Below are positions 7,789 to 15,338 of a stretch of 21,057 nucleotides of DNA, in pieces. Made by a program: the position numbers and the translations under genes. A model generated the notes under the pieces. It had not been told where the DNA came from. It worked only from the letters and a program-made list of their open reading frames with translations, and made no database searches. This DNA comes from a virus, in the IMG/VR virus record IMGVR_UViG_3300037327_000056, positions 1-21,057 of that record. One strand, given 5' to 3'. Every line of letters begins with the position of its first letter. The stretch's first letter is position 1.

Positions 7789-10700
7789 ATGGGACTTATA
7801 CCTTGCCTTACTAAATCAGGATTGCCATTTAACGAGAAGGAGATTCAAACTCAAATTGATAAATTAATCAAGGGAGGTAAGCCACCTATTGAAGCAGAAG
7901 CTATTGTTAAAAGAGATTTTATTAATACAAAACACGCGGAGTTAAACACAGAACTTAAAGCGCTAAAAGTCTCTTTAGGAAAAGGTAAAGGGCATAAAAG
8001 TGGGACTTCGTTAGGTAAATTAGATTTTAATACGGAAAGTGCTGATTATCTTAAAGCAAAAGAAGAAATTGAGTTAAATAAAAAAGCAGTAACTTTACAA
8101 GAAGGCGTAAAATCAGATGTTGATTATTCCTTAGAACAAATAGATAATGGGGTTTTACAATGGAACGGAAATATTGATTCTCCAAGAGTTGATTTAGGAC
8201 TTTCATGGGCTGACATACGTAAAGGCGAAGCTGATTTAAAAAGAGGGAAACCTAATAGCGTTCCTGCAAAAAGATTAATTGAGGCATTTAAAAAAGCTAA
8301 AGAAGAAGGTGGTTATCGATACAAGCAAGGTACAGGGGGAGAAAATATGCGTTCGGCGGAGTTTGTAACATTTGAACAGATGCAAAAAGCCACTAATGAG
8401 AATAACTTGACAGATGCCGAGCAAAAAGAATTAAACGAACACGAAGAGAAGCTAGCAAAAGAACATAACAATTACATTGACTTATTAGACGACGAATCAA
8501 TAACAGAAATAGATGGAAACCAAGAAAACAATAGAGCAAATGAGGGAGTCGCTGAAAAACCTACCCCAAAAGGAACGAGCGAAAAGAATGCTGATAATCA
8601 AGAGAAGCCAACAAAACCCGCCCGAAAAACCGCAGCCGAAAGGATAAATATTAATAATGCTAAGGTTGATGATATAAAGAATACCATTAATGGTATGGAT
8701 AGCATCTTTGGTTTTAAAATAAAAGCCGAGGATATTGATGGATTAGATAAAAACGGAATTGACATTGTAAATGTAATTGCGGGTATCGTAAAACAAGCGA
8801 TGGCAGCGGGAATTCAAATAGATGAAGCGATTAATAAAACGATTGAACATTTAAAAAAGACCTTAGATTTTGAGGTAAACATTGACGACATCAAGGCGAA
8901 TCTAAATCAAAAAACAAAACAGCAAGGAGAGGAATTCGAAAGTAAGCCAGGTAAAAAGTCTATTGCAAACAGAATATTTGAAGGGGATAACAAAGTAATG
9001 CGAGAAGCCATTGCTAAGTATGAACTTGATTACGAAGTAGAAAACCAAGCAGAAGCGCAATTAAACGCAGAAAAGTTTGTGGAAGAGGTAGGTATTCAAA
9101 ATGCCTACAACGCTGTGAAACTTGGCAATATAAAAGGGGCTACTAAAGCTTTTGTGTACGCTAAAATAATTAATGATTTATCCGAAGACATAAGCTCATT
9201 TCCAGAGTCAGAACAATCTGAAATAGCAAACATCAAAGAAAAAATGTTAGAAGATATTCAGCAAGAGTTTGACCAAGAAGGTAGAGATTCAGGTAGGTTT
9301 ATTGCTGCTTTATCAAGAATTTACAACACTTCAAACGGACGATATAGTTTGGCTAAAATGGTTAACGACTATAAAGCGAAAAACAAAGGTGAAATAGACA
9401 AAGAAATTCTAGCGAAACTTGCCGATGTAGAGCAAAAACTAAAAGAATACGAATCTAAAATAAAAGAATTAGAAGAAAAGCAAATAGCGGAACAAGAAGA
9501 AAATGCTTTTAACGATATTGTAGAATCAATTGCAAGAGGTAAAAAGATAAATACTTCTACTAAAATAACCAATAAGCAACAAGCTAAAAACCTTGCGGAT
9601 AAACTTCGCTCATTTAAGATTCATAAAAATGCAAATACAAGTGTAGCTACCCCAATAAGTTTAGCTTATGACCTTGCTATTGAAGCCGCAGCAAAAATAA
9701 TTGAAACGACCGGTACAATTGCCGACGCCATAAAAGCAGGATTAAATATTATACGAGGGCAAAACCTTACTAATGACGAACAAGAAAGTGCTGTTTCTGA
9801 CTTCCTTGATGTATTTGAGGATTCAAAAGCTATAAAAGGCACTGTTTCCGTTACCAAAGATGGAAAACTTAAAATTCCACATTCTGTTATCCGCGCAAAA
9901 GTAGAAGAAGGAATTAAAAACATTGAAGACCTAACTATGGCTTTGTCGGATGATGTTAAAGATCAATTTCCTGATTTAGATTTTACTGATAGAGAAGTTC
10001 GAGATGCTATAACGGGTTATGGAAAAACATTAAGCGCTACACAACCCGAAATTGAAGTAGAAATAAGTGTAATGAAATCTCTTGGAAAGATAGCTTCAGG
10101 TATTGAAGATGCTAATGCAGGAAAAAGACCTTTGCGTTCAGGACAACAACGCAGAGACACTACACCAAAGGAACGCATAGATATGAAGAAATTAAAGGCT
10201 TTGTTGAGAGATTTGCCTTTAGCGACTGCTGATATTGCAAAAGCCTATAAAACTGCCTTAGACGCTATTAAATCAAGGCTTAAAAATGAGATTGAAGAGT
10301 TAGATATTCAAATACAAAACGGAGAAAAACGTAAAGGACAAAAAAGCGTAATTGAATACGACCAAGAAGCTAATAATTTAAAAGTCATTAGAGATGCTAA
10401 AAAAGAGCAACTTGACGAAATGGTAGGTAAGCCTGAGCAATCAGAAGAGCAAAAGATAGAAAGAGCAGAGAAACTTTTACAAAAAAGAATTGATGAATTA
10501 AAAACTAAAATAGATAAAGGTGAGATAGACTACGCTAAAAAGGCTGAACAAGTTACTTCTCAGAAATTAGACAAAATGCGAGCGCTGAAAAAAGAATATG
10601 ATGCTCAGATGCAAAAACTACGTCAAGATACTGGATTAGCAGATCAAAGAGTATTGGAAATAGCCAAAGCGAGCGCAAAAAAAAGATTAGCGGTATTAAA

Positions 10701-12660
10701 AGAAAGAATTGCAACAAAAGATTTTGCTAAGAAAAAAAGAAAACCAAGCATTAATGATGTTGAGCTTAATGCTATTAAGGCAGAAATAGTCAAACAAAAA
10801 GAAATTTTTGATAAGGAAGTCTATTTAATTGAGCTTAGAAACAAAACAATTGGACAAAAAACGGCAGATATACTAAGGAACGTTATTGCTGTTCCTAAAG
10901 TATTAAGTTTCACTTTTGATTTAAGTTTTATAGGAATTCAGAATGTCACTCAAATCTATAAAATGGGTGTAAACTCAGCAAAATACTTAGCGAAAACCGG
11001 CAGATTAAAAGGGACTTTTAGAAGAGCATTAATAAACACGTTTAAAGCAATGGCAAGTCCAAAGTTTGAGCAAGAATATATGAACAAAGTTAAAAACGAT
11101 CCTGACTACATTTTAATGAAGGATAGTAAACTAGGATTAGTAGAATCTCATTACAAAGAATCAGCAAAAGCAGAAGTTTTCCAGCACAATGCTATATCTA
11201 TGATATTTGATTTCATAGGAAATGCCGTAGCTAAAAGAGGTTATGACAAAGCCGGTAATATTATTAAAGACTACGTAAATACTGTAGCTATATTTGAAAG
11301 GGGACAAACTATATTTGAAAATGAATTAAGAATAAACCGATTTAAAGAAGGCGTTGCAATGTTAAGAGCGCAAGGAATGAATCCAATTGATAATATGAAT
11401 GAGTTTAAAAGCGTTGCCGCTGCTGTAAACACATTAACAGGGAGAGCGAATACGGGAAGTAAAATAGCTTCTGCTTTAAAGGAATTCAATGGAACTCTCT
11501 TTTCATCATTCTCTAACTGGGCAGCAGGTGTGAATCAGTTAAATCCGTATTGGTACTCTACATTAACTCCAACAGCAAGAAAAATGGCTATAACAGATGT
11601 TGCGCATCATATTATAGGAGCCGGAGCAATGGTTAGTATGGCTGCCTTATATGCTTTAGGTCAAGAAGATGATGAAGATGAAAAAGATAAAGTTACAATT
11701 GAAACAAACCCTACTAGCTCAGATTTTATGGTTATAAAAGTTGGCGATGTTAGAATTGATCCGTGGGCAGGAAAGAAAACCACCGTAGTAGCATTTGCTA
11801 GGTTTATAAAAGGAGGTAGATTAGATAGATATGGCGACTTTAAAAAATACGGAATTGAATATGCTGATGAATCTTGGATAGATTTGCCATTAGATTATGC
11901 AGGAAATAAACTTGCTCCAGGTATCAGATTCCCAATGGAAAGATTATTTCAAACAAAAGATGTGGAATTTCAAGGTGAAACATTTAGAGAAAATAAGTAT
12001 GGAGAAGATTTTAAAAAATCAAAATACTTCATACCTCTTACATTAGAAAGTTTTAAAGAAGTTAATGAAGAGCAGCCTGGTTTATTTGGAAAAGTTGTAA
12101 TGGCAATATCTTGGACAGGAGCAGTTAACACAAGTGTATATGGTGGATTTAAGGAGGGATTAAAAGATATGCCTGACGACATTATCGACAAAGAAACTAA
12201 AAAGTCTTTACAAAAAGTAAAAAACTATATAAAGGTAGAAGAGTTAAAGATAAAACAGTTTTCAGAAGTAGCTATTGATAAAAATATATCTATTAAAAAA
12301 ATAAGGAAAAATAAGGAATTTTATTTTAAGGACATAGTAAAAGAAGACCCTAGTCCAATGACCGTATCGCAAAAAAGAGTTGTGTACAATGCTATTTTCC
12401 AAAAAGTAAAAAGGGTAATAGATAAAGCAGAGGAAGAAAAATTTATAAAACTTGGAATTAAAGACCCTTTCTATATTTTACTAAAAAACGAAAATAACAA
12501 TAAAATAAAAGCAAACTTGTTTTATGAGAAGTTTGGAGATTATAAAAAATCAAAACCACAAGATTTAGAGGAAATAAATAGAAACCTAAAAATAATTGGA
12601 AGACCAACAAGTTCTGTTTTTTGGGGAGAATATCGCAGGTTAATAAATAAACAAAATTAA
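7789..12660 (+). CDS. Giant polyvalent internal virion protein (1623 aa)
   Basis: The largest gene of the window. Residues 1-60 form a charged helical head (MGLIPCLTKSG). Residues 118-190 are a compact module (NGVLQWNG..SWADIRKG..GGYRYKQGTGG) reminiscent of small domains in 'large polyvalent proteins'. A Glu/Lys/Pro linker follows (220-290). Helical and coiled-coil segments occur at about 535-570 and 810-1010. Residues 1025-1385 are a separate, less charged domain (ILRNVIAVPKVLSF..LSFIGIQNV, LTGRANTG, LFSSFSNWAAGVNQ, a hydrophobic helix HHIIGAGAMVSMAALYALG). This resembles the C-terminal region shared by giant phage DNA-ejection proteins (LPD38-like; name from memory, not searched). The last 240 residues are charged helix. 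Such proteins are packaged in the virion and injected with DNA. No protease, MTase or polymerase motif was seen. It ends the late block; a terminator follows 3 nt downstream. Confidence 0.6.
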   Translation: MGLIPCLTKSGLPFNEKEIQTQIDKLIKGGKPPIEAEAIVKRDFINTKHAELNTELKALKVSLGKGKGHKSGTSLGKLDFNTESADYLKAKEEIELNKKAVTLQEGVKSDVDYSLEQIDNGVLQWNGNIDSPRVDLGLSWADIRKGEADLKRGKPNSVPAKRLIEAFKKAKEEGGYRYKQGTGGENMRSAEFVTFEQMQKATNENNLTDAEQKELNEHEEKLAKEHNNYIDLLDDESITEIDGNQENNRANEGVAEKPTPKGTSEKNADNQEKPTKPARKTAAERININNAKVDDIKNTINGMDSIFGFKIKAEDIDGLDKNGIDIVNVIAGIVKQAMAAGIQIDEAINKTIEHLKKTLDFEVNIDDIKANLNQKTKQQGEEFESKPGKKSIANRIFEGDNKVMREAIAKYELDYEVENQAEAQLNAEKFVEEVGIQNAYNAVKLGNIKGATKAFVYAKIINDLSEDISSFPESEQSEIANIKEKMLEDIQQEFDQEGRDSGRFIAALSRIYNTSNGRYSLAKMVNDYKAKNKGEIDKEILAKLADVEQKLKEYESKIKELEEKQIAEQEENAFNDIVESIARGKKINTSTKITNKQQAKNLADKLRSFKIHKNANTSVATPISLAYDLAIEAAAKIIETTGTIADAIKAGLNIIRGQNLTNDEQESAVSDFLDVFEDSKAIKGTVSVTKDGKLKIPHSVIRAKVEEGIKNIEDLTMALSDDVKDQFPDLDFTDREVRDAITGYGKTLSATQPEIEVEISVMKSLGKIASGIEDANAGKRPLRSGQQRRDTTPKERIDMKKLKALLRDLPLATADIAKAYKTALDAIKSRLKNEIEELDIQIQNGEKRKGQKSVIEYDQEANNLKVIRDAKKEQLDEMVGKPEQSEEQKIERAEKLLQKRIDELKTKIDKGEIDYAKKAEQVTSQKLDKMRALKKEYDAQMQKLRQDTGLADQRVLEIAKASAKKRLAVLKERIATKDFAKKKRKPSINDVELNAIKAEIVKQKEIFDKEVYLIELRNKTIGQKTADILRNVIAVPKVLSFTFDLSFIGIQNVTQIYKMGVNSAKYLAKTGRLKGTFRRALINTFKAMASPKFEQEYMNKVKNDPDYILMKDSKLGLVESHYKESAKAEVFQHNAISMIFDFIGNAVAKRGYDKAGNIIKDYVNTVAIFERGQTIFENELRINRFKEGVAMLRAQGMNPIDNMNEFKSVAAAVNTLTGRANTGSKIASALKEFNGTLFSSFSNWAAGVNQLNPYWYSTLTPTARKMAITDVAHHIIGAGAMVSMAALYALGQEDDEDEKDKVTIETNPTSSDFMVIKVGDVRIDPWAGKKTTVVAFARFIKGGRLDRYGDFKKYGIEYADESWIDLPLDYAGNKLAPGIRFPMERLFQTKDVEFQGETFRENKYGEDFKKSKYFIPLTLESFKEVNEEQPGLFGKVVMAISWTGAVNTSVYGGFKEGLKDMPDDIIDKETKKSLQKVKNYIKVEELKIKQFSEVAIDKNISIKKIRKNKEFYFKDIVKEDPSPMTVSQKRVVYNAIFQKVKRVIDKAEEEKFIKLGIKDPFYILLKNENNNKIKANLFYEKFGDYKKSKPQDLEEINRNLKIIGRPTSSVFWGEYRRLINKQN

Positions 12661-12663
12661 CAA

Positions 12664-12699
12664 TTAAAAAGCCTCTACGTAATTGCAGAGGCTTTTTAA
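12664..12699. terminator. Bidirectional terminator between converging blocks
   Basis: 13-bp perfect stem, 12664-12676 pairing with 12687-12699 (AAAAAGCCTCT / AGAGGCTTTTT core), with a 10-nt loop. The A-run on the left and T-run on the right make it act on both strands. It starts 3 nt after the stop of the 1623-aa gene and lies downstream of the last leftward gene, separating the late (+) and early (-) transcription blocks. Confidence 0.85.
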
Positions 12700-12747
12700 A
12701 TTTTAGATTAGTTCGTATAATGTTTTCATCGCGTTGTGCTTTATGAA

Positions 12748-12867
12748 TTATTTTTTTAGTGCTTTTCTTTTGGATTTGCTATCTACGGCTTTTAAAAATT
12801 TCTTCTGTACTTTGTTTTGTTGAACTAATGCAACTTCCCCTATTTCTACGCTTTTAAATTTTGCCAT
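12748..12867 (-). CDS. 39-aa lysine-rich small protein at the end of the early operon
   Basis: An ATG at 12867-12865 opens a 39-codon frame that ends at TAA 12750-12748. The product is strongly basic (MAKFKSVEIGEVALV...SKSKRKALKK), with about a third Lys/Arg. The start is 1 nt after the stop of the RusA-like gene, which is the coupling typical of this operon, so I think it is a real gene. No family is recognised. The charge suggests nucleic acid or nucleoprotein binding (inference). Confidence 0.5.
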   Translation of the reverse strand: MAKFKSVEIGEVALVQQNKVQKKFLKAVDSKSKRKALKK

Positions 12868-12868
12868 A

Positions 12869-13360
12869 TTAATAATTTATTGTTAATTCGATTTTAGCAT
12901 CAATTAGTTCATTGATTTGAACAAATCTGCATGTTTTTTGTTTAATAAACTCAACAGTATCTTCCTTGATTACTTTTTCGAGGACTAGAGTGTCGTTTCC
13001 TATTTTTGTCCATAAATCGGCTAGATTATCTAAGTCCCACGATGGTTTGTATCCTTTTTTGGGTGGATTCCAAGATATTCCTGATTTTAGTTTTCGAACG
13101 TCTCCGTGATTATATACTGTATGAAATTCATAGGTCAATTGAATATTATTACTATCGATGTTCATTCCCTTAAACTGCTCGTCTATATTATCAGCGAAGT
13201 AGTAATGCAAGTTGTTTACAACTATAGCTCTTGCAAAACGATTAAGCACTCCGTTATAAATGGATTGGTTGTTTATCTTGATATACTTGTCTACCGCTTT
13301 TTTATTAGCCGTTTTGGGAATATGCGTGATAAGCGGGATTGTGATTTTTATTTCATTCAT
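12869..13360 (-). CDS. rusA: RusA-like Holliday-junction resolvase
   Basis: 163 aa. The C-terminal half has the RusA signature: D109-L-D111-N112-L..LW.K..N-D123-T-L, followed by KVIKED (E133, D134) and V136. In Escherichia coli RusA the corresponding aspartates bind the catalytic metal. The N-terminal half has the family's N...K...YRF-like core (VLNRFARAIVVNN) and a strand before the active site. RusA dimers cut four-way junctions symmetrically; in phages they resolve recombination intermediates and branched DNA before packaging. This fits the annealase and exonuclease encoded upstream in the same direction. The insert HTVYNHGDVRKLKSGISWNPPK before the DxDN motif is longer than in E. coli RusA. 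Start ATG 13360. Confidence 0.8.
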   Translation of the reverse strand: MNEIKITIPLITHIPKTANKKAVDKYIKINNQSIYNGVLNRFARAIVVNNLHYYFADNIDEQFKGMNIDSNNIQLTYEFHTVYNHGDVRKLKSGISWNPPKKGYKPSWDLDNLADLWTKIGNDTLVLEKVIKEDTVEFIKQKTCRFVQINELIDAKIELTINY

Positions 13361-13479
13361 ATCGATTATTGGGTTTTAATTTCGTAAGCGAAAACAGTTG
13401 CTTTCTGATTATCTTACGTTAAGCATTATTTTTACTAGGTCTTACGAGGTATAAATACATATAGTAGTTATACGATAGC
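13361..13479. other. Non-coding spacer upstream of rusA with CGTAAG repeats
   Basis: No frame longer than about 13 codons. The hexamer CGTAAG/CTTACG occurs three times: 13383-13388, 13413-13418 (inverted to the first) and 13441-13446. The first two form an inverted repeat around a 24-nt centre. It could be an operator, or a diverged member of the spacer family seen in the next 2 kb (it also has CTTAACG on the minus strand). No clear promoter was found. Confidence 0.35.
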
Positions 13480-13767
13480 TTAAAACTGAATCTTCATCCA
13501 TCGACTAACTGTTTCATTAATAAGCCAATCATTATGATTAATTTCATCTACTTGATACCAATCAAAAAAATAATTACCATCGATAAATCCCTCGTAACAT
13601 TGACCGGTGAATCTTTTTCCATTCATAGTTTCAGCAAGAAATAAATCACTTTGTTTGCCATCCCATTCTCCAATAATATAACACAATGGTAACTCTTCGT
13701 CGAGAGAAAGCCATCGTATAACAACGGTTTGCACGCATTGCTCGTTTTTGTTTATATCGTTTTTCAT
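13480..13767 (-). CDS. DUF551-like small phage protein
   Basis: 95 aa. The ends match the DUF551 plan: IRWLSLDEELP near residues 17-27 (family form W.sV.erLP) and SRWMKIQF at 88-95 (family form tHWmplp), with a beta-rich centre containing DLFLAETMNGKRFTG and YFFDWYQVDEI. DUF551 proteins are common single-domain phage and prophage products of unknown function. In contrast to the upstream replication genes it does not overlap its neighbours: it lies 82 nt after the previous gene behind a cassette-like spacer. Confidence 0.5.
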   Translation of the reverse strand: MKNDINKNEQCVQTVVIRWLSLDEELPLCYIIGEWDGKQSDLFLAETMNGKRFTGQCYEGFIDGNYFFDWYQVDEINHNDWLINETVSRWMKIQF

Positions 13768-13796
13768 TTATTTTTAGTTTTTAATAATTAATATTA

Positions 13797-13840
13797 TTTT
13801 TCATAAGTCGCAACGATGTGCAAGCCGCATCCGTTATCAC
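13797..13840 (-). repeat. Cassette-like spacer element 1 (attC-like)
   Basis: Minus strand reads TAACGG (13836-13831), then GGCTTGCA, CATCGTTGCGA and TTATGAAAAATA. AACGGATG pairs with CATCGTT with one bulged G, giving an imperfect hairpin of the kind formed by integron attC sites. It begins 14 nt after the stop of the 63-aa gene and is clearly related to the element at 14156-14202. Confidence 0.45.
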
Positions 13841-13849
13841 TCAGCTTGA

Positions 13850-14041
13850 CTATCCTATTATCCAATTAAGAATTGGAGTAATTAATATTGAGAAAATAAT
13901 AATAAAAAGCATAAAAATAGGGGCTATTAAATAAAATTCTTTTGGGAATTCTTTTTTAGATACAATACAAATTAAATGCATTAATCCTACTGTTACTTCT
14001 ACTAAAAAAACCATAGCAATTATTAATCTTATTTTGTTCAT
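13850..14041 (-). CDS. Small two-TM membrane protein (accessory)
   Basis: 63 aa made almost entirely of two hydrophobic helices, residues 4-26 (IRLIIAMVFLVEVTVGLMHLICIV) and 38-61 (FYLIAPIFMLFIIIFSILITPI), joined by a short charged loop SKKEFPKEF. It would sit in the inner membrane as a hairpin with both ends on the same side. The gene is flanked by cassette-like spacers on both sides and ends with TAG. No family is recognised. Short two-TM proteins in phage accessory regions are often involved in superinfection exclusion, but nothing in the sequence proves this. Confidence 0.5.
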   Translation of the reverse strand: MNKIRLIIAMVFLVEVTVGLMHLICIVSKKEFPKEFYLIAPIFMLFIIIFSILITPILNWIIG

Positions 14042-14055
14042 AATTTTTTGTTTTA

Positions 14056-14202
14056 ATGAAGCCGAAGTGATAACATTTGTTTTGCCTCATTGCTTCGACC
14101 TGTAGTTAATTAATGTTTATTTTTCATAATTACTTTCATCTTATCCGAAAGTGTATTTTTCATAAATCAGCAACGTTGCAAAGCAAAGTACCGTTAGCAA
14201 AC
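14056..14202 (-). repeat. Cassette-like spacer element 2 with 17-codon mini-frame
   Basis: The promoter-proximal half (14202-14156, minus strand) has TAACGG containing the TAA stop of the 133-aa gene, then GCTTTGCA, ACGTTGC and TTATGAAAAATA, closely similar to element 1; TTGC/GCAA and AACG/CGTT pair on one side of a bulge. An ATG at 14163 opens a 17-codon frame ending at 14110. The distal half (14102-14056) has an inverted repeat GAAGC (14058-14062) / GCTTC (14092-14096) and the 11-mer ATAACATTTGT (14070-14080), which recurs exactly at 14990-15000 in element 4. Confidence 0.45.
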
Positions 14203-14595
14203 GGTCTGAACAACCGTTTCGTAATTAAAAGCCGTACCCATCCAAAATGAATGAATAATAGTTCTATATAGTCTTTTAGAATTCATTTGATGTTTATTTT
14301 GAGAATGAAAACTAATTGGATCTAATGTTTGTGCAGGAGTTGAATATCGCTTTACTGTAAAATCATATTTACCACCTTTATCTTCTACACAATTTTTTAA
14401 ATAATATTCAAATGACGGCAGTTGATTTTTTGAACTTCCAAGCCATCTTTTGGTGTCGTTTGCTATAATATCACATCTAAAAACTAAAAAATCTTTATAG
14501 TGGTCTAATTGCTCAAAAATATCGTGCAAGACCGATTTGCTAACATCGGTTTTGTTCAATGCCTCGTTTTCGTTAATTTCAAATTCTGTTTTCAT
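14194..14595 (-). CDS. Accessory protein of unknown function (133 aa)
   Basis: 133 aa, soluble, mixed helix and strand. The N-terminus is acidic helix (FEINENEALNKTDVSKSVLHDIFEQL), the middle has FLVFRCDIIANDTKRWLG and a charged helix, and the C-terminus has LYRTIIHSFWMGTAFNYETVV. No motif is recognised. Its TAA stop (14196-14194) is part of the TAACGG core of the spacer that follows, as in integron cassettes, where the attC site begins at or near the stop. The start ATG at 14595 follows a 76-nt spacer containing element 3. Confidence 0.4.
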   Translation of the reverse strand: MKTEFEINENEALNKTDVSKSVLHDIFEQLDHYKDFLVFRCDIIANDTKRWLGSSKNQLPSFEYYLKNCVEDKGGKYDFTVKRYSTPAQTLDPISFHSQNKHQMNSKRLYRTIIHSFWMGTAFNYETVVQTVC

Positions 14596-14623
14596 AATTA
14601 CATTTATTTTAAGTTGAAAGTTT

Positions 14624-14668
14624 AGTTTTCAAAAGTCATCACTAAACAAAGCCGAGAACCGTTAGCAG
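14624..14668 (-). repeat. Cassette-like spacer element 3 (attC-like)
   Basis: Minus strand reads GCTAACGG, TTCTC, GGCTTTG, TTTAGTGATGA, CTTTTGAAAAC. It shares TAACGG plus GGCTTTG with elements 1 and 2 at the same spacing, and CTAAC can pair with GTTTAG around the centre. It starts a few bases after the stop of the 85-aa gene. Confidence 0.45.
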
Positions 14669-14671
14669 TAA

Positions 14672-14929
14672 TTAATCTGAAAACTTGACAAATAAAAATG
14701 AAAAAAATAAAAATCCAGATTGCCATCTCCAAGCATCTATATTCATAAAACTACCAGTAAAATAGTAATCAATCCATATAACTTTGAAGTTCATCACAAA
14801 TCCAAAATTAGTTTCTAATCCAAGTATGCCAACAAATAGTAAGTTCATTACTGTTAAAGTAAGTGGTATTACTAACGTCAATGCATATACTTTAAATGTC
14901 CATTCTAAATCATCTTTTATTTTCTTCAT
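14672..14929 (-). CDS. Small membrane protein with two hydrophobic segments (accessory)
   Basis: 85 aa. A charged N-terminus (MKKIKDDLEW) precedes a long hydrophobic helix at about residues 14-36 (VYALTLVIPLTLTVMNLLFVGIL). A polar middle rich in aromatics (FKVIWIDYYFTGSFMNIDAWRW) leads to a second hydrophobic segment at 69-81 (SGFLFFSFLFVKF). Probable inner-membrane protein. No family is recognised. Composition (Trp/Phe/Tyr-rich) differs from the replication proteins nearby, in line with separate acquisition. It lies between spacer elements 3 and 4. Confidence 0.45.
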   Translation of the reverse strand: MKKIKDDLEWTFKVYALTLVIPLTLTVMNLLFVGILGLETNFGFVMNFKVIWIDYYFTGSFMNIDAWRWQSGFLFFSFLFVKFSD

Positions 14930-14959
14930 TTTTTTAATATTTTATCTTTAATTAACTAC

Positions 14960-15049
14960 TACTAACACTTGTTATTAGCAAGTTTGCCAATAACATTTGT
15001 GCTAAATTTTAAGAATTCTGCAAGGCAAAATTGCTCATAGCACCATAAG
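14960..15049 (-). repeat. Cassette-like spacer element 4 with strong hairpin
   Basis: A 120-nt gap between the 76-aa and 85-aa genes. It holds an almost perfect 26-nt palindrome at 14970-14995 (TGTTATT.GCAA..TTGC.AATAACA, one G-T pair), an adjacent inverted repeat GTGCTA (minus, 15042-15037) / TAGCAC (minus, 15004-14999), and a GCAA/TTGC hairpin between them. The 11-mer ATAACATTTGT at 14990-15000 is shared with element 2. There is no T-run on either side, so it is not a terminator. Confidence 0.45.
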
Positions 15050-15280
15050 TTATAAGTAATTATCACAAAGCACATCATCTATCAAACAAAATGCACAATC
15101 CATTAGCTGTATAATGTTTTTACCGTCATTTCGTATAGGTTTGCTTAATTGAATTCCTATTACTAAATCCTCCACGTCTTTATTGTTCTTTTCTGCTTGA
15201 TTAAATAAAAAACGGCTTATAATACTACCTATATGTAACACCTTTCCATTTTTATCAAAAATTTCTATATCTAATTCCAT
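15050..15280 (-). CDS. Small soluble protein of unknown function (76 aa)
   Basis: 76 aa. It begins with a strand-turn-strand (LDIEIFDKNGKVLHIGSII), continues with a helix (SRFLFNQAEKNNKDVEDL), and ends with IGIQLSKPIRNDGKNIIQLMDCAFCLIDDVLCDNYL, which holds three Cys. Mixed alpha/beta and acidic. No family is recognised. It is the first of the loosely spaced accessory genes after the NinG-like gene and is preceded by a 54-nt spacer with TAACGG. Confidence 0.45.
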   Translation of the reverse strand: MELDIEIFDKNGKVLHIGSIISRFLFNQAEKNNKDVEDLVIGIQLSKPIRNDGKNIIQLMDCAFCLIDDVLCDNYL

Positions 15281-15296
15281 TGTTTTAGTATTTTAA

Positions 15297-15338
15297 GTTC
15301 ATGTAGTTTTAAGACACTACACATAGCCTAACCGTTAC
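15297..15338 (-). repeat. Cassette-like spacer element 5
   Basis: Minus strand: TAACGG (containing the TAA stop of the NinG-like gene, 15337-15335) continues as TTAGGC, then TGTAGT and ACTACA, a 6-bp hairpin with an 8-nt loop. GTTAGGC matches the integron core-site pattern GTTRRRY. It marks the right-hand boundary of the spaced accessory region. Confidence 0.4.

Noticed and set aside
13106-13387. 93-aa plus-strand frame overlapping rusA
   Set aside because: Antisense to a gene with clear RusA active-site residues; its product has no recognisable features.
14970-14995. Rho-independent terminator at the 26-nt palindrome
   Set aside because: No T-run follows the stem on either strand and the stem is AT-rich.
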